A DNA stretch of 64,000 bases, from NCBI RefSeq assembly GCF_000007825.1, contig NC_004722.1, positions 5,347,810-5,411,809 of the forward strand, written 5' to 3'. Origin of the DNA: Bacillus cereus ATCC 14579. Its GTDB lineage: Bacteria > Bacillota > Bacilli > Bacillales > Bacillaceae_G. This document shows, piece after piece, positions 54,665 to 64,000 of this stretch (position 1 is its first letter; each line of letters begins with the position of its first letter). The notes below the pieces were generated by a model. It saw only the letters and a list, made by a program, of their open reading frames with translations. It was not told the origin of the DNA and did no database searches. The position numbers and the translations under genes are program-made.

Positions 54665-55514
54665 AATTTTTCTGTGCTAATAGTTCTAAAATACGATTTA
54701 AATCTTCTTTATTAAAAAATTCAATTTCGATTTTACCTTTTTCTTTTTTCGTCTCTTTAATTTTCACATCTGTGCCAAACTTTTCTCTTAAGAACGTTTC
54801 ACGTTCTACGAAAAATATATTTCGCTCTTTTTTCACTTTTTTTGTTTCACGTGAAACGTGTTGATTAATCTCTTGGACGATTTTCTCTAATTGACGAACA
54901 TTTAATCCTTCTTTTTCAATGCGTTTCAATAAGGACTTCAATTGTTCTTCATCTTTTATCGTAAGTAAAGTTCTCCCATGAGCCATTGAAAGTTGACCAT
55001 TTGCAATCATATCTTGTACGAAAGAAGGTAAGCTTAATAACCGAGTATAATTTGCAATGTAAGGTCTGCTTTTACCAAGACGTTTCGCTAATTGTTCTTG
55101 CGTTACATTTAGCTCATTCATTAACATCTGGTATGCCATTGCCTCTTCCATAGGATTTAAATCTTCTCGTTGTAAGTTTTCTAACAAAGCAAATTCCATC
55201 ATTTGCTGTTCAGTTAATTGTCTTACAACCGCAGGTACTTTTTCTAAACCAGCCTCTTTTGCAGCACGAAATCGTCTTTCACCTGCAACAATTTCATATC
55301 CTTTAATACTCTTCCTAGCAATTAATGGTTGTAGAATACCGTGTTCCTTAATCGAAATTGCTAATTCCTGAATCGCCTCTTTATTAAAGTGTTTACGCGG
55401 TTGATATGGATTCGGCCTTAATTCAGTTACAAGAATCTCCTGAATTGTTTCCTCTTCTTTCACATCTAAATCAGGAAAAAACACATTAATTCCTCTTCCT
55501 AATCCTTTAGCCAC
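54663..55514 (-). CDS. spo0J: ParB family chromosome-partitioning protein Spo0J
   Basis: 283 residues. ParB/Srx N-domain with NPYQPRKHFN and the CTP-site [12 protein letters not shown], helix-turn-helix TQEQLAKRLGKSRPYIANYTRLL, dimerisation domain at the C-terminus. Binds parS and slides as a CTP clamp; loads SMC and controls Soj. GTG 55514 starts VAKGLGRG like other Spo0J; a TTG two codons earlier is possible. Overlaps soj by eight bases. Confidence 0.95.
   Translation of the reverse strand: MAKGLGRGINVFFPDLDVKEEETIQEILVTELRPNPYQPRKHFNKEAIQELAISIKEHGILQPLIARKSIKGYEIVAGERRFRAAKEAGLEKVPAVVRQLTEQQMMEFALLENLQREDLNPMEEAMAYQMLMNELNVTQEQLAKRLGKSRPYIANYTRLLSLPSFVQDMIANGQLSMAHGRTLLTIKDEEQLKSLLKRIEKEGLNVRQLEKIVQEINQHVSRETKKVKKERNIFFVERETFLREKFGTDVKIKETKKEKGKIEIEFFNKEDLNRILELLAQKN
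54843..54858. other. parS: parS centromere site inside spo0J
   Basis: TGTTTCACGTGAAACG, 15 of 16 bases equal to the consensus TGTTTCACGTGAAACA. B. subtilis also has a parS inside spo0J. Confidence 0.93.
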
Positions 55515-56268
55515 CTGCAATCACTTCCTCTGCTAAATCTATATACACTTCTGCTCCTCTTGATTTAGCGTCATACTGCATAATAGGTTTCCCATGACTT
55601 GGAGCCTCGCTCAAGCGTACATTACGCGGAATAATCGAGCGATATACTTTATCCCTAAAATACTTTTTCACTTCATCTATAACTTGAATCCCTAAATTTG
55701 TACGGGCATCCAACATTGTTAACAATACACCTTGAATTGCTAAATTTTTATTTAAATGTTTTTGTACAAGTCGAACTGTATTTAATAGCTGACTTAACCC
55801 TTCTAGTGCGTAATATTCACACTGTACAGGAATAATAACAGAATCTGCTGCTGTTAATGCATTAATCGTTAATAACCCTAAAGATGGGGGACAGTCGATA
55901 ATAATATAGTCATATTCATCACGAACTGGCTGTAATGCTCTTTGCAAACGTACTTCCCGGGAAATAGTCGGTACCAATTCAATTTCAGCACCAGCCAATT
56001 GAATTGTAGCGGGTAGAACATCTAAGTTTTCAGTTGCGGTTTTCTGTATAACCCCTTGAACATCTGCATCTTCCACAAGAACGTTGTAAATACATTGATC
56101 TAATTCAGATTTTTCAATTCCCACACCAGTCGTTGCATTTCCTTGAGCATCAATATCTACAAGAAGGACTTTTTTACCTACTTGCGCCAATCCAGCCCCT
56201 AAATTAACAGATGTTGTTGTTTTTCCAACACCGCCTTTTTGATTAGCAATAGCAATGATTTTTCCCAT
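55507..56268 (-). CDS. soj: ParA family ATPase Soj
   Basis: 253 residues. Deviant Walker A KGGVGKTTTSVNLG, DIDAQGNATTG, IDCPPSLGLLTINALTAAD. Regulates DnaA and works with Spo0J in chromosome segregation. ATG 56268 is preceded by AGGTGA; an in-frame TTG at 56286 lies before the ribosome site. Upstream of spo0J, overlapping. Confidence 0.95.
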   Translation of the reverse strand: MGKIIAIANQKGGVGKTTTSVNLGAGLAQVGKKVLLVDIDAQGNATTGVGIEKSELDQCIYNVLVEDADVQGVIQKTATENLDVLPATIQLAGAEIELVPTISREVRLQRALQPVRDEYDYIIIDCPPSLGLLTINALTAADSVIIPVQCEYYALEGLSQLLNTVRLVQKHLNKNLAIQGVLLTMLDARTNLGIQVIDEVKKYFRDKVYRSIIPRNVRLSEAPSHGKPIMQYDAKSRGAEVYIDLAEEVIAGG

Positions 56269-56417
56269 GATGTCACCTACTTTCAACCTTTCTATCTTAT
56301 TCTAGTAACAATTACGTTTATTGTAACATGAAATAAAACTTTTTCTTTTACGTCCTTTATTAAACTTCAAAATTTATTTCTAAACTCCTTCTTCATTTAA
56401 CAAGAAAATATAGTAAA

Positions 56418-56447
56418 AGAGACCTCTCCAATAGGATAAGGTCTCTA
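56418..56447 (-). terminator. Terminator after noc
   Basis: An 8-bp stem (56418-56425 with 56439-56446) with T-run on the minus strand, 12 bases past the noc stop. Confidence 0.7.
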
Positions 56448-56458
56448 GCACGTCATTA

Positions 56459-57331
56459 TTATTTTTTCTTTGGAATTTTAATTGTAATTTGATAGTACTC
56501 ATCAAATTCTTCTTCCTCAGAATTAACATTCAAACCACTTTCAGTAACCATTTGTAAAGATTGTCTAATTGTATTCATAGCAATCCTCGTATCTCGACTT
56601 ACTGCTTTTTGCTTTGCCTTACGCTTCGGTTTCGCTTCCTCTAGTAACTTCGCAATTCGTTCTTCTGTTTGCTTTACATTTAGTTGTTTCTCAACAATTT
56701 CCTGTAAAACCTTCAGTTGTAATTCCTCATTTTTTAAAGGAATGAGAGCGCGGGCATGACGTTCTGTAATGCTTTTTTCTAATAATGCACTTTTTATTTC
56801 TTCAGGCAACTTTAACAAGCGCAACTTATTTGCGATTGTAGATTGTCCTTTTCCAAGTCGTTGTGCCAATGCTTCTTGTGTTAAATTATGTAACTCAATC
56901 AGCTTTTGATATGCCACAGCTTCCTCGATTGCCGTTAGTTCCTCACGTTGCAAGTTTTCAATTAAAGCTACAGAAGCTGTCTCTGTATCATTTAAATTCT
57001 TTATAATTGCAGGAACCTTTTCCCAACCTAACTTTGTTGCCGCGCGAAAACGTCTTTCTCCAGCAATAATCTCGTACTTATCATCCTCATATTGCCTTAC
57101 AACAATCGGTTGAATAAGTCCATGTGTACGAATTGTTAATGCTAGCTCATCAATACGCGCATCATCAAAAACTGTTCTTGGTTGATAACGGTTAGGGGTA
57201 ATATTTACTATCGGAATTTCTTGTATTTCTTCATATACCTTTTTATCTATCTCTTCATGGCTTTCGTCTTGTAATTCGAATTCGCTCTCTTTATCTCCAA
57301 AGCCAAATAAACGAGAAAACGTATTTTTCAT
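56459..57331 (-). CDS. noc: Nucleoid occlusion protein Noc
   Basis: 290 residues, a ParB paralogue: [17 protein letters not shown] N-domain, [13 protein letters not shown], and helix-turn-helix [24 protein letters not shown]-terminal amphipathic stretch [14 protein letters not shown] is the membrane-binding helix known in B. subtilis Noc. Prevents Z-ring assembly over the chromosome. Sits between soj and rsmG as usual. Confidence 0.94.
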
Positions 57332-57376
57332 ACATATTCCACCACCTTTTAGGCCTATTGACTATTCTCCATAAAA

Positions 57377-57392
57377 TGTTTCCTATGAAACA
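57377..57392. other. Degenerate parS-like palindrome upstream of noc
   Basis: TGTTTCCTATGAAACA: the outer arms of parS (TGTTTC, GAAACA) are intact but the four central bases differ at three positions. Lies 46 bases before the noc start. Confidence 0.4.
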
Positions 57393-57436
57393 TTTACGTT
57401 TTCATTTATATAATTTAATCTTACGTCTAATAAGAT

Positions 57437-58156
57437 TTATTTTTCAATAGGTAATTTATTGGGTGTTCCCGGTTTGCGTGGATATTTCTTTGGTGTCTTG
57501 CGCTTTTTCTCGATTAATAAAATATTACGTTCACTCTCTTCAAATGGCAATTGGAACGTAGACATCTCTTTCAACTCTCCGCCTAGCACCTCTAAAGCAT
57601 ACTTGCCATTTTCAATTTCTTCGTTTGCTGCTGCACCTTTCATTGCAATGAATGTTCCTCCAACTTTTACAAGTGGTAAACATAGCTCACTTAATACAGA
57701 AAGACGCGCAACTGCACGTGCCATTACAATATCGTATGATTCACGTACACCTTCTTTTTTCCCAAATGTTTCAGCACGATCGTGACAAAATGCAACATCA
57801 CTTAATTCTAACTTTTGGGCTAAGTGATTTAAGAAATTAATACGTTTTTGCAATGAATCTACAATTGTTACTTTTAAGTGCGGGAAACAGATTTTTAAAG
57901 GAATACTTGGGAATCCAGCCCCTGCACCAACATCACAAATTGAGAATGGTTTTGAAAAATCATAATAAAAAGCAGCTGTAATGGAATCAAAAAAGTGTTT
58001 TAAATATACTTCTTCTTTTTCTGTAATAGCCGTTAAGTTCATTTTTTCATTCCACTCTACTAATGTTTCAAAGTAGATTTTGAACTGCTCTAACTGTCTA
58101 GAAGAGAGGGTGATTCCCTTCTCTTCTAGCATAGATTGAAATTGTTCTATGTTCAT
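57437..58156 (-). CDS. rsmG: 16S rRNA m7G527 methyltransferase RsmG
   Basis: 239 residues; SAM-binding motif CDVGAGAGFPSIPLKI, VDSLQKRINFL, DIVMARAVA. Methylates G527 of 16S rRNA; loss gives low-level streptomycin resistance in other species. 21 bases after mnmG. Old name gidB. Confidence 0.96.
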   Translation of the reverse strand: MNIEQFQSMLEEKGITLSSRQLEQFKIYFETLVEWNEKMNLTAITEKEEVYLKHFFDSITAAFYYDFSKPFSICDVGAGAGFPSIPLKICFPHLKVTIVDSLQKRINFLNHLAQKLELSDVAFCHDRAETFGKKEGVRESYDIVMARAVARLSVLSELCLPLVKVGGTFIAMKGAAANEEIENGKYALEVLGGELKEMSTFQLPFEESERNILLIEKKRKTPKKYPRKPGTPNKLPIEK

Positions 58157-58177
58157 CTAGCAATATCTCCTTACTAT

Positions 58178-60067
58178 TTATTGGTTCGATACGCGTGCAA
58201 TTTTTCCTTGTTCTATATACACAAGTAAAATGGAAATATCCGCTGGATTTACGCCAGAAATACGTGAAGCCTGCCCCATTGAAAGTGGACGAACATCTTT
58301 CAATTTCTGTCTAGCTTCTGAAGCAAGGCTAGAAATCGCATCATAATCAATATCTACAGGGATTTTTTTACTCTCCATTTTCTTCATACGCTCTACTTGC
58401 TGTAAAGATTTTTCAATATACCCTTCATACTTAATCTGAATTTCAACTTGTTCTTTAACTTCATCACTTAATTCTACTTCACTTGGTACTAAAAGATGAA
58501 TATGCTCATATGCCATCTCTGGACGACGTAATAAGTCACTTGCACGTATTCCATCTTTCAATTCACTTCCGCCAATATTGCGAATTAATTCTTGAACTTC
58601 AGGACGTGGTTTAATAATAATGCTGCTTAACCGTTCCTTTTCCTGTTCAATTTGTAATTTTTTATTTGTAAATCGCTCATAGCGCTCTTCTTTAATTAAT
58701 CCAATTTCACGACCAACTTCAGTTAAACGAAGATCAGCATTATCGTGGCGTAATAATAGACGGTATTCTGCACGAGACGTTAATAAACGATATGGTTCAT
58801 TTGTACCTTTCGTTACAAGATCATCAATTAAGACGCCAATATAAGCATCCTCGCGACCTAAAACAACTTCTTTTTTACCTAAAGAACGGCATGCTGCATT
58901 AATTCCAGCCATAAGCCCTTGTCCGGCCGCCTCTTCGTAACCAGAAGTTCCATTAATTTGTCCTGCTGTATATAAATTTTTAATCTTTTTCGTTTCAAGT
59001 GTTGGCCATAGTTGTGTTGGCACAATTGCATCATATTCAATTGCATAACCTGTACGCATCATTTCAACATTTTCTAGGCCTGGAATTGTTCTAAGCATGT
59101 CACGTTGTACATCTTCTGGTAAGCTTGTGGATAAACCTTGTACATATACTTCTTGTGTATTACGCCCTTCTGGCTCTAAGAAAATTTGATGGCGTGGTTT
59201 ATCATTAAATCTTACTACTTTGTCTTCAATAGAAGGACAGTATCTAGGGCCTGTTCCTTTAATCATACCAGAATACATAGCTGAACGATGTAAATTTTCA
59301 TCTATTAAACGGTGTGTTTCTGTACTTGTATATGTCAACCAACATGGAATTTGATCCATAATAAATTTCGTTGTTTCAAAAGAGAACGCACGTGGCTTAT
59401 CATCACCTGGTTGAATTTCTGTTTTACTGTAGTCAATTGTATTACTGTTTACACGCGGAGGTGTCCCTGTTTTAAATCTAACAAGATCAAATCCAAGTTC
59501 CTCTAAATGCTCAGATAATGTAATAGACGGTTGCTGATTATTTGGACCGCTTGAATATTTTAAGTCGCCCATGATAATCTCGCCGCGTAAAAATGTTCCA
59601 GTTGTAATTACAACGGTTTTTGCTGTATATTCTGCACCAGCTTGTGTAACTACCCCTTTACATACACCTTCTTCAACGATTAAACGCTCTACCATTCCTT
59701 GGAACAACGTTAAGTTTGGTGTTTCTTCAATTGTTTTCTTTAATTCATGTTGGTAAGCGAATTTATCAGCTTGCGCTCGAAGTGCACGTACGGCTGGTCC
59801 CTTACCTGTATTTAGCATACGCATTTGAATATGAGTTTTATCAATATTACGTCCCATTTCTCCGCCTAATGCATCAATTTCACGAACAACAATCCCTTTC
59901 GCTGGTCCACCAACAGAAGGGTTACATGGCATGAATGCTACCATATCCAAGTTAATTGTTAACATTAATGTTTTTGAGCCCATTCGTGCTGCCGCAAGAC
60001 CAGCTTCACATCCTGCATGACCTGCACCGATTACTATGACATCGTATGAACCGATATTGTATCCCAT
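58178..60067 (-). CDS. mnmG: tRNA uridine-34 carboxymethylaminomethyl enzyme MnmG
   Basis: 629 residues; FAD motif VIVIGAGHAGCEAGLAAARMG, signature GPRYCPSIEDKVVRF and AGQINGTSGYEEAAGQG. With MnmE makes cmnm5U34 in tRNAs. 46 bases after mnmE. Old name gidA. Confidence 0.97.
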   Translation of the reverse strand: MGYNIGSYDVIVIGAGHAGCEAGLAAARMGSKTLMLTINLDMVAFMPCNPSVGGPAKGIVVREIDALGGEMGRNIDKTHIQMRMLNTGKGPAVRALRAQADKFAYQHELKKTIEETPNLTLFQGMVERLIVEEGVCKGVVTQAGAEYTAKTVVITTGTFLRGEIIMGDLKYSSGPNNQQPSITLSEHLEELGFDLVRFKTGTPPRVNSNTIDYSKTEIQPGDDKPRAFSFETTKFIMDQIPCWLTYTSTETHRLIDENLHRSAMYSGMIKGTGPRYCPSIEDKVVRFNDKPRHQIFLEPEGRNTQEVYVQGLSTSLPEDVQRDMLRTIPGLENVEMMRTGYAIEYDAIVPTQLWPTLETKKIKNLYTAGQINGTSGYEEAAGQGLMAGINAACRSLGKKEVVLGREDAYIGVLIDDLVTKGTNEPYRLLTSRAEYRLLLRHDNADLRLTEVGREIGLIKEERYERFTNKKLQIEQEKERLSSIIIKPRPEVQELIRNIGGSELKDGIRASDLLRRPEMAYEHIHLLVPSEVELSDEVKEQVEIQIKYEGYIEKSLQQVERMKKMESKKIPVDIDYDAISSLASEARQKLKDVRPLSMGQASRISGVNPADISILLVYIEQGKIARVSNQ

Positions 60068-60113
60068 TGTTTATTCCTCCTAATAATCTCTATCTTTCTA
60101 CAACTTCACTATA

Positions 60114-61490
60114 TTATTTTCCTAAACAAAATTGAGAGAACAACTGGTCAATTAAGCTTTCATGCACTGTGTCCCCAGTAATTTCACCAAGTATTTCCCA
60201 CGTTCTTGTTAAATCAATTTGTACCATATCAATTGGTACACCATTTTCAATCGCCTCAACTGCATCACCGATTGTTTTTCCTGCTTGTGTTAATAATCCA
60301 ATATGTCTCGCATTAGAAACATATGTCATATCTGCAGAATCGATTGTTCCTTCAAAGAATAAATCAGCTATTGCCTTTTCGAGTTCATCTATTCCTTGTT
60401 CCTCAATTAAGGATGTTGTAATAACACGATTTCCCGCGGCTAACTCTGTAACACGTTCCATATCAATCGCTTGCGGTAAATCAGTCTTATTCACAATAAC
60501 AATAAAGTCTTTTCCTTGTACCGCACGGAATAGATCTTCATCCTCATTTGTTAAAGCCTCGCTATAGTTGACAACAACTAATACTAAATCCGCTTGGCTC
60601 ATCATTTCTTTTGAACGTTCCACACCAATTCGTTCAACAACATCTTCTGTCTCCCGAATACCGGCTGTATCTATAAGTTTAAGAGGTACACCACGCACGT
60701 TAACGTACTCTTCAATAACATCACGAGTTGTTCCTGCAATATCAGTTACAATTGCCTTTTTCTCCTGAACAAGACTATTTAATAACGATGATTTCCCAAC
60801 GTTAGGTCTACCGATAATTGCTGTAGCAATACCTTCACGTAAAATTTTCCCCTGTTTTGATGTTTCTAATATTTTTTCGATTTCCGAACGAACATGCGTC
60901 GCTTTCTCAATTAAAATATTATGTGTCATCTCTTCTACATCATCGTATTCTGGATAATCTATATTTACCTCAACATGAGCTAATGTTTCTAATATTTCTT
61001 GACGCAAAAGACCAATTAATTTAGATAATCGCCCTTCCATTTGATTAATTGCTACATTCATCGCACGATCTGTTTTTGCTCGAATCAAATCCATAACAGC
61101 TTCTGCTTGTGATAAGTCGATACGTCCATTTAAAAAAGCACGTTTTGTAAATTCGCCCGGTTCTGCCAATCGTACTCCTTGTGCTAGAATAAGTTGCAAT
61201 ACTTTATTTACTGAAACAAGTCCACCGTGACAGTTAATTTCCACTATATTTTCACGTGTAAAAGTCCTTGGTGCGCGCATAATAGACACCATAACTTCTT
61301 CAATAACTTGATTTGTATCTAAATCAACAATATGACCATAATGAATAGTGTGAGAAGGAACCTCTGTTAAATCCTTCCCCTTAAAAATACGATCAACTTT
61401 CTCAACCGCATCATCCCCACTTACTCGAACAATGGCAATTGCACCCTCTCCAAGCGCTGTGGAAATCGCAGCAATTGTATCAAATTCCAT
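60114..61490 (-). CDS. mnmE: tRNA modification GTPase MnmE
   Basis: 458 residues; N-terminal TrmE domain, GTPase with G1 GRPNVGKSSLLN, G2 region GTTRD, G3 DTAGIRET, G4 NKTD, and C-terminal catalytic FCLGK (CxGK). Partner of MnmG. Confidence 0.97.
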   Translation of the reverse strand: MEFDTIAAISTALGEGAIAIVRVSGDDAVEKVDRIFKGKDLTEVPSHTIHYGHIVDLDTNQVIEEVMVSIMRAPRTFTRENIVEINCHGGLVSVNKVLQLILAQGVRLAEPGEFTKRAFLNGRIDLSQAEAVMDLIRAKTDRAMNVAINQMEGRLSKLIGLLRQEILETLAHVEVNIDYPEYDDVEEMTHNILIEKATHVRSEIEKILETSKQGKILREGIATAIIGRPNVGKSSLLNSLVQEKKAIVTDIAGTTRDVIEEYVNVRGVPLKLIDTAGIRETEDVVERIGVERSKEMMSQADLVLVVVNYSEALTNEDEDLFRAVQGKDFIVIVNKTDLPQAIDMERVTELAAGNRVITTSLIEEQGIDELEKAIADLFFEGTIDSADMTYVSNARHIGLLTQAGKTIGDAVEAIENGVPIDMVQIDLTRTWEILGEITGDTVHESLIDQLFSQFCLGK

Positions 61491-61616
61491 GTCCTTTCAC
61501 CTCACTTGCTTATTTATCTCTATTTCAACATGATTATTTCTTTCACTAAATTATTAGGATACCATAACGAACCTATCTACAAAAGAAGAATAACTCATTT
61601 TATTATATCCCCATGT

Positions 61617-61659
61617 AAAAAACACTAAACTTATTCACAGTGGATAAGTTTAGTGTTTT
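61617..61659. terminator. Terminator between jag and mnmE with DnaA-box-like arms
   Basis: A 14-bp perfect stem (AACACTAAACTTAT with ATAAGTTTAGTGTT) plus inner pairs, flanked by A/T runs. The upper stem reads TTATTCACA (61631-61639), a DnaA box match, and its partner is a one-mismatch box. Confidence 0.85.
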
Positions 61660-61663
61660 TTAG

Positions 61664-61672
61664 TTATCCACA
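61664..61672 (+). other. Perfect DnaA box in the mnmE-jag gap
   Basis: TTATCCACA, just outside the terminator; with TTATTCACA at 61631 and a one-mismatch box at 61639-61647 it makes a small cluster 2.3 kb from oriC. Confidence 0.6.
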
Positions 61673-61716
61673 TCTATTTTCCGCTCAAAAAAACCGGCAC
61701 TCATTTGAGCAACCGG

Positions 61717-62334
61717 TCATTTAGGAGATATTACAACATGCCGATGTGGTTCATTTCCTTCAGAAGTTGTATTGATACCTTGATGATTTGATAATGCCTG
61801 ATGAATAATTTTTCGTTCAAAAGATGGCATCGGTTCTAAAATAACTCTTTTTTTCGTATTAAATACTTGTTTCGCTAATCGATAAGAAAGTGATTCTAAC
61901 GTACTTTTTCTTTTACTACGATAATTTTCAGCATCTAGTGTAATACCGATATACTGCTTCGTGTTACGATTCGCGACAAGTTTTGTTAAATACTGTAAAG
62001 AGTTCAATGTATTACCTCTTTTCCCAATTAAAACACCTACATTATCACCAGAAATTGTAAATTCGATTTCGCGTCCTTTTACAATTTTACTAATCTCGAC
62101 TTCCACACCCATATCGTGAATAACATTTCTTAAATATTCTTCACATTCTTGAATTGGATCTTTCTTCAATACAACTTCTACTACTGCAGGGCGATTCCCA
62201 AATAAACCTAAGAATCCCCTTTTACCCTCATCGACAATATTTATATCTACTCGATCTTTTGATGTATTTAATTGCCTTAAAGCATCCTCTACTGCCAGCT
62301 CGACTGTTTGTCCTTTAGCAGTAATTACACTCAC
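61717..62334 (-). CDS. jag: RNA-binding protein Jag (KhpB)
   Basis: 205 residues: Jag N-terminal domain (about 1-52), KH domain ([16 protein letters not shown]) and R3H domain ([30 protein letters not shown]). GTG start overlaps the spoIIIJ stop by four bases. Binds RNA and affects wall growth and division in related species. Confidence 0.94.
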
Positions 62335-63107
62335 TTGCTTGAGCCTCCAGCCTTACCAGCCTTACTAGCCTTAATCTCTGGTCCTTTAATAAAGTACATT
62401 TGAGCAATACCAAAGATATTACCAACAACCCAGTAAAGTGATAATGCAGCTGGGAAGTTAATTGCAAAGATTAAAATCATAATCGGCATAAGCCAAAGCA
62501 TCATTGCCATTTGTGGATTTTGACCAGCTGTTCCTGCCATTGCAAGCTTTTGCTGAATAAATGTCGTAATTGCTGCAACGACTGGTAAGATATAGAACGG
62601 GTCTGCATGTCCTAAATCGAACCATAAGAAACTATGTTGTTTAATTTCAGCTGTTCTCATAATCGCATGATAAAACGCGAATAAAATAGGCATCTGAACA
62701 AATATCGGTAAACATCCTGCCAATGGATTTACACCATTCTTTTGATATAACTGCATCATTTCTTGTTGTAGTTTTTGCTGTGTTGCTTGATCTTTAGAAC
62801 TATATTTCTCTTTTAACTTCACCATTTCTGGTTGTAACGCTTGCATTGCCTTTGTACTCTTTGTTTGTTTAATCATTAATGGTAATAATGCAAAACGAAT
62901 GATAAGAGTTGTAATAACAATTGCTAAACCGTAATTACTGTTAAATAAGTCGGCAAAATACGTGATTAACTGAGAAAGCGGATATACGAAATATTCATTC
63001 CAAATCCCAGTACTTTTCGATGTAATCGGCTGACCCGTTTCACTACAACCGGTGGCAATCGCCATTAATGCAACGACCATGGCTAGTAAACCTAATTTCT
63101 TTTTCAA
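62331..63107 (-). CDS. spoIIIJ: Membrane protein insertase YidC1/SpoIIIJ
   Basis: 258 residues. Lipoprotein signal with lipobox IATGC (Cys about 21), then five helices; substrate-groove arginine in [11 protein letters not shown], and [24 protein letters not shown]. Inserts membrane proteins and is needed for sigma-G activation in the forespore of B. subtilis. Between rnpA and jag. Confidence 0.95.
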
Positions 63108-63159
63108 AGCCTACTCCTCCTTGTATCGGTATGTATATAGTGTAATTCATTTCCTTACG

Positions 63160-63507
63160 CTACTTTTTTATTCTTTTCATACCAGAGCGTTTAAAGACAT
63201 GAATTAAGCTTTTCTTTACTTCTTCATATGTCATCTCTGCACAAGGCTTCCTTGCTATTATAACAAAATCTTTTCCAGAAGCTATCTCATCTTTTAACTC
63301 TGTAATAGCCTGACGGACCATGCGCTTAATTCGATTACGAACTACTGCATTTCCTATTTTCTTGCTAACAGAAAGGCCGATGCGAAAGTTTGGCTGTTCT
63401 TCTTTATCTAATTGGTATACAACAAACTGACGATTTGCATTTGATTTTCCTTTTTGAAAAACCGCCTGGAATTCATCATTCTTCTTTATACGATGTTTTT
63501 TCTTCAT
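63160..63507 (-). CDS. rnpA: Ribonuclease P protein component
   Basis: 115 residues, basic; RNR motif VVRNRIKRMVRQA. ATG 63507 has AGGAGTG upstream; an in-frame GTG at 63519 lies in that site. Processes tRNA 5' ends with the RNA subunit. Confidence 0.96.
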   Translation of the reverse strand: MKKKHRIKKNDEFQAVFQKGKSNANRQFVVYQLDKEEQPNFRIGLSVSKKIGNAVVRNRIKRMVRQAITELKDEIASGKDFVIIARKPCAEMTYEEVKKSLIHVFKRSGMKRIKK

Positions 63508-63559
63508 ATCAATTGACACTCCTGTATTTCATCAGCGGAAATTCACTATTATTAGAAAA

Positions 63560-63586
63560 AAAGACCACTGAACGATCAGTGGTCTA
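63560..63586 (-). terminator. Hairpin between rpmH and rnpA
   Basis: AGACCACTGA pairs with TCAGTGGTCT, loop 4 bases, followed by T-run on the minus strand; overlaps the rpmH stop codon. Probably partial, reducing rnpA relative to rpmH. Confidence 0.8.
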
Positions 63587-63718
63587 CGCAGATAATACTT
63601 TTCTTCCTTTACGACGACGAGCTGCTAGCACTTTACGTCCGTTCGCTGTGCTCATACGGCTGCGGAAACCATGTACTTTGCTGCGCTTACGTTTATTTGG
63701 TTGGTAAGTTCTTTTCAT
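63584..63718 (-). CDS. rpmH: Ribosomal protein L34
   Basis: 44 residues, MKRTYQPNKRKRSKVHGFRS and RRRKGRKVLSA at the end; very basic. GGAGG upstream. First gene left of oriC in bacilli. Confidence 0.97.
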   Translation of the reverse strand: MKRTYQPNKRKRSKVHGFRSRMSTANGRKVLAARRRKGRKVLSA

Positions 63719-63764
63719 TATATGACACCTCCCTGAGGAATATCTGTTAAAGACAGTCCTATAA

Positions 63765-63794
63765 ATTATAGTTAATTAACTAGGAAAATGTCAA
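63765..63794 (-). promoter_or_regulatory. rpmH promoter
   Basis: On the minus strand TTGACA (63789-63794), 18-base spacer, TATAAT (63765-63770): perfect boxes, as expected of a ribosomal protein gene. Confidence 0.88.
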
Positions 63795-63831
63795 TGGTTC
63801 TAGAAATTTTCATCAAATATTCATTTTGAAC

Positions 63832-63980
63832 CTATTCACATACTTTTTCACAGCACCTATATTTCCTTGTGGATAAATATTTTTTCGCGCTTTTTATATC
63901 CACAAACTTTTTTCGCACTTTTACACAGTATATCGTGTTGTGGACAAGTTTATTCCACAAGGTATTGATTTTGTGGATAA
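63832..63980. other. oriC: Left part of oriC: DnaA-box array upstream of dnaA
   Basis: Perfect DnaA boxes on the minus strand at 63868-63876 and 63972-63980 (TGTGGATAA); one-mismatch boxes at 63832-63840, 63896-63904 and 63939-63947; a weak one at 63951-63959. The spacing is AT-rich. The position between rpmH and (beyond the window) dnaA matches the incA/B part of the Bacillus bipartite origin. Confidence 0.9.
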
Positions 63981-64000
63981 CTTTCTTAAATTCATTGCTA

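Overview
The window is about 64 kb of Bacillus chromosome. It very probably comes from the Bacillus cereus group (cereus/anthracis/thuringiensis). The evidence is low GC, the gene order rpmH-rnpA-spoIIIJ-jag-mnmE-mnmG-rsmG-noc-soj-spo0J, the walRKHIJ-htrC block, and several typical cereus-group genes: a second Mn superoxide dismutase next to nitric oxide synthase, hemolysin III, and a CxxH/CxxC mini-protein. The right end reaches the DnaA-box array just before dnaA (dnaA itself lies outside), so this is the arm to the left of oriC. From about 32 kb onward almost every gene is on the minus strand, co-directional with a replication fork leaving oriC leftward.

Layout. 0-5 kb: 3' end of a polysaccharide flippase, then YfhO and a CsbB-like glycosyltransferase (polyprenyl-phosphate-sugar glycosylation of a wall polymer). 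5-13 kb: ABC-F ATPase; a TetR repressor divergent from an RND efflux pump with twin operators between them; MsrA-MsrB fusion; AI-2E family permease. 13-17 kb: lrgB, lrgA, lytR and lytS, with a cre box on the lrgA promoter. 17-20.4 kb: an MFS transporter behind a PyrR-type transcription attenuator, and a BCCT osmolyte carrier. 20.7-28.9 kb: nos and sodA2 (divergent), a frameshifted epimerase, an AmiS/UreI channel, galE, hemolysin III, a DUF1836 protein and DbpA helicase. 29.3-35.4 kb: guaC with PurR boxes, pepF, a radical SAM/SPASM protein, and an orphan GAF-PAS histidine kinase. 35.5-43 kb: rlmH, the mini-protein, htrC, and walJ (frameshifted), walI, walH, walK, walR. 43.2-45 kb: four tRNA genes (Lys, Glu, Asp, Phe) and purA. 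45.3-52.6 kb: dnaC (frameshifted), rplI, gdpP, yybS, rpsR, ssb, rpsF, ychF. 52.7-64 kb: DUF951 gene, mscS, yyaC, spo0J/soj with an embedded parS, noc, rsmG, mnmG, mnmE, jag, spoIIIJ, rnpA, rpmH, and the left part of oriC.

Most of the window is conserved core genome; I see no phage, insertion sequence or CRISPR array. The most interesting material is regulatory. It includes a PyrR-binding hairpin with terminator and antiterminator in front of an uncharacterised MFS transporter, an extra-oriC cluster of DnaA boxes running through a tiny gene, three paired PurR boxes with identical 34-nt spacing, an 18-bp perfect palindrome on the hemolysin III promoter, and cre boxes at lrgA and amiS.

Three genes (epimerase, walJ, dnaC) are each broken by a single-base indel. 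dnaC is the essential replicative helicase, so at least that one is probably a sequencing or assembly error rather than biology.
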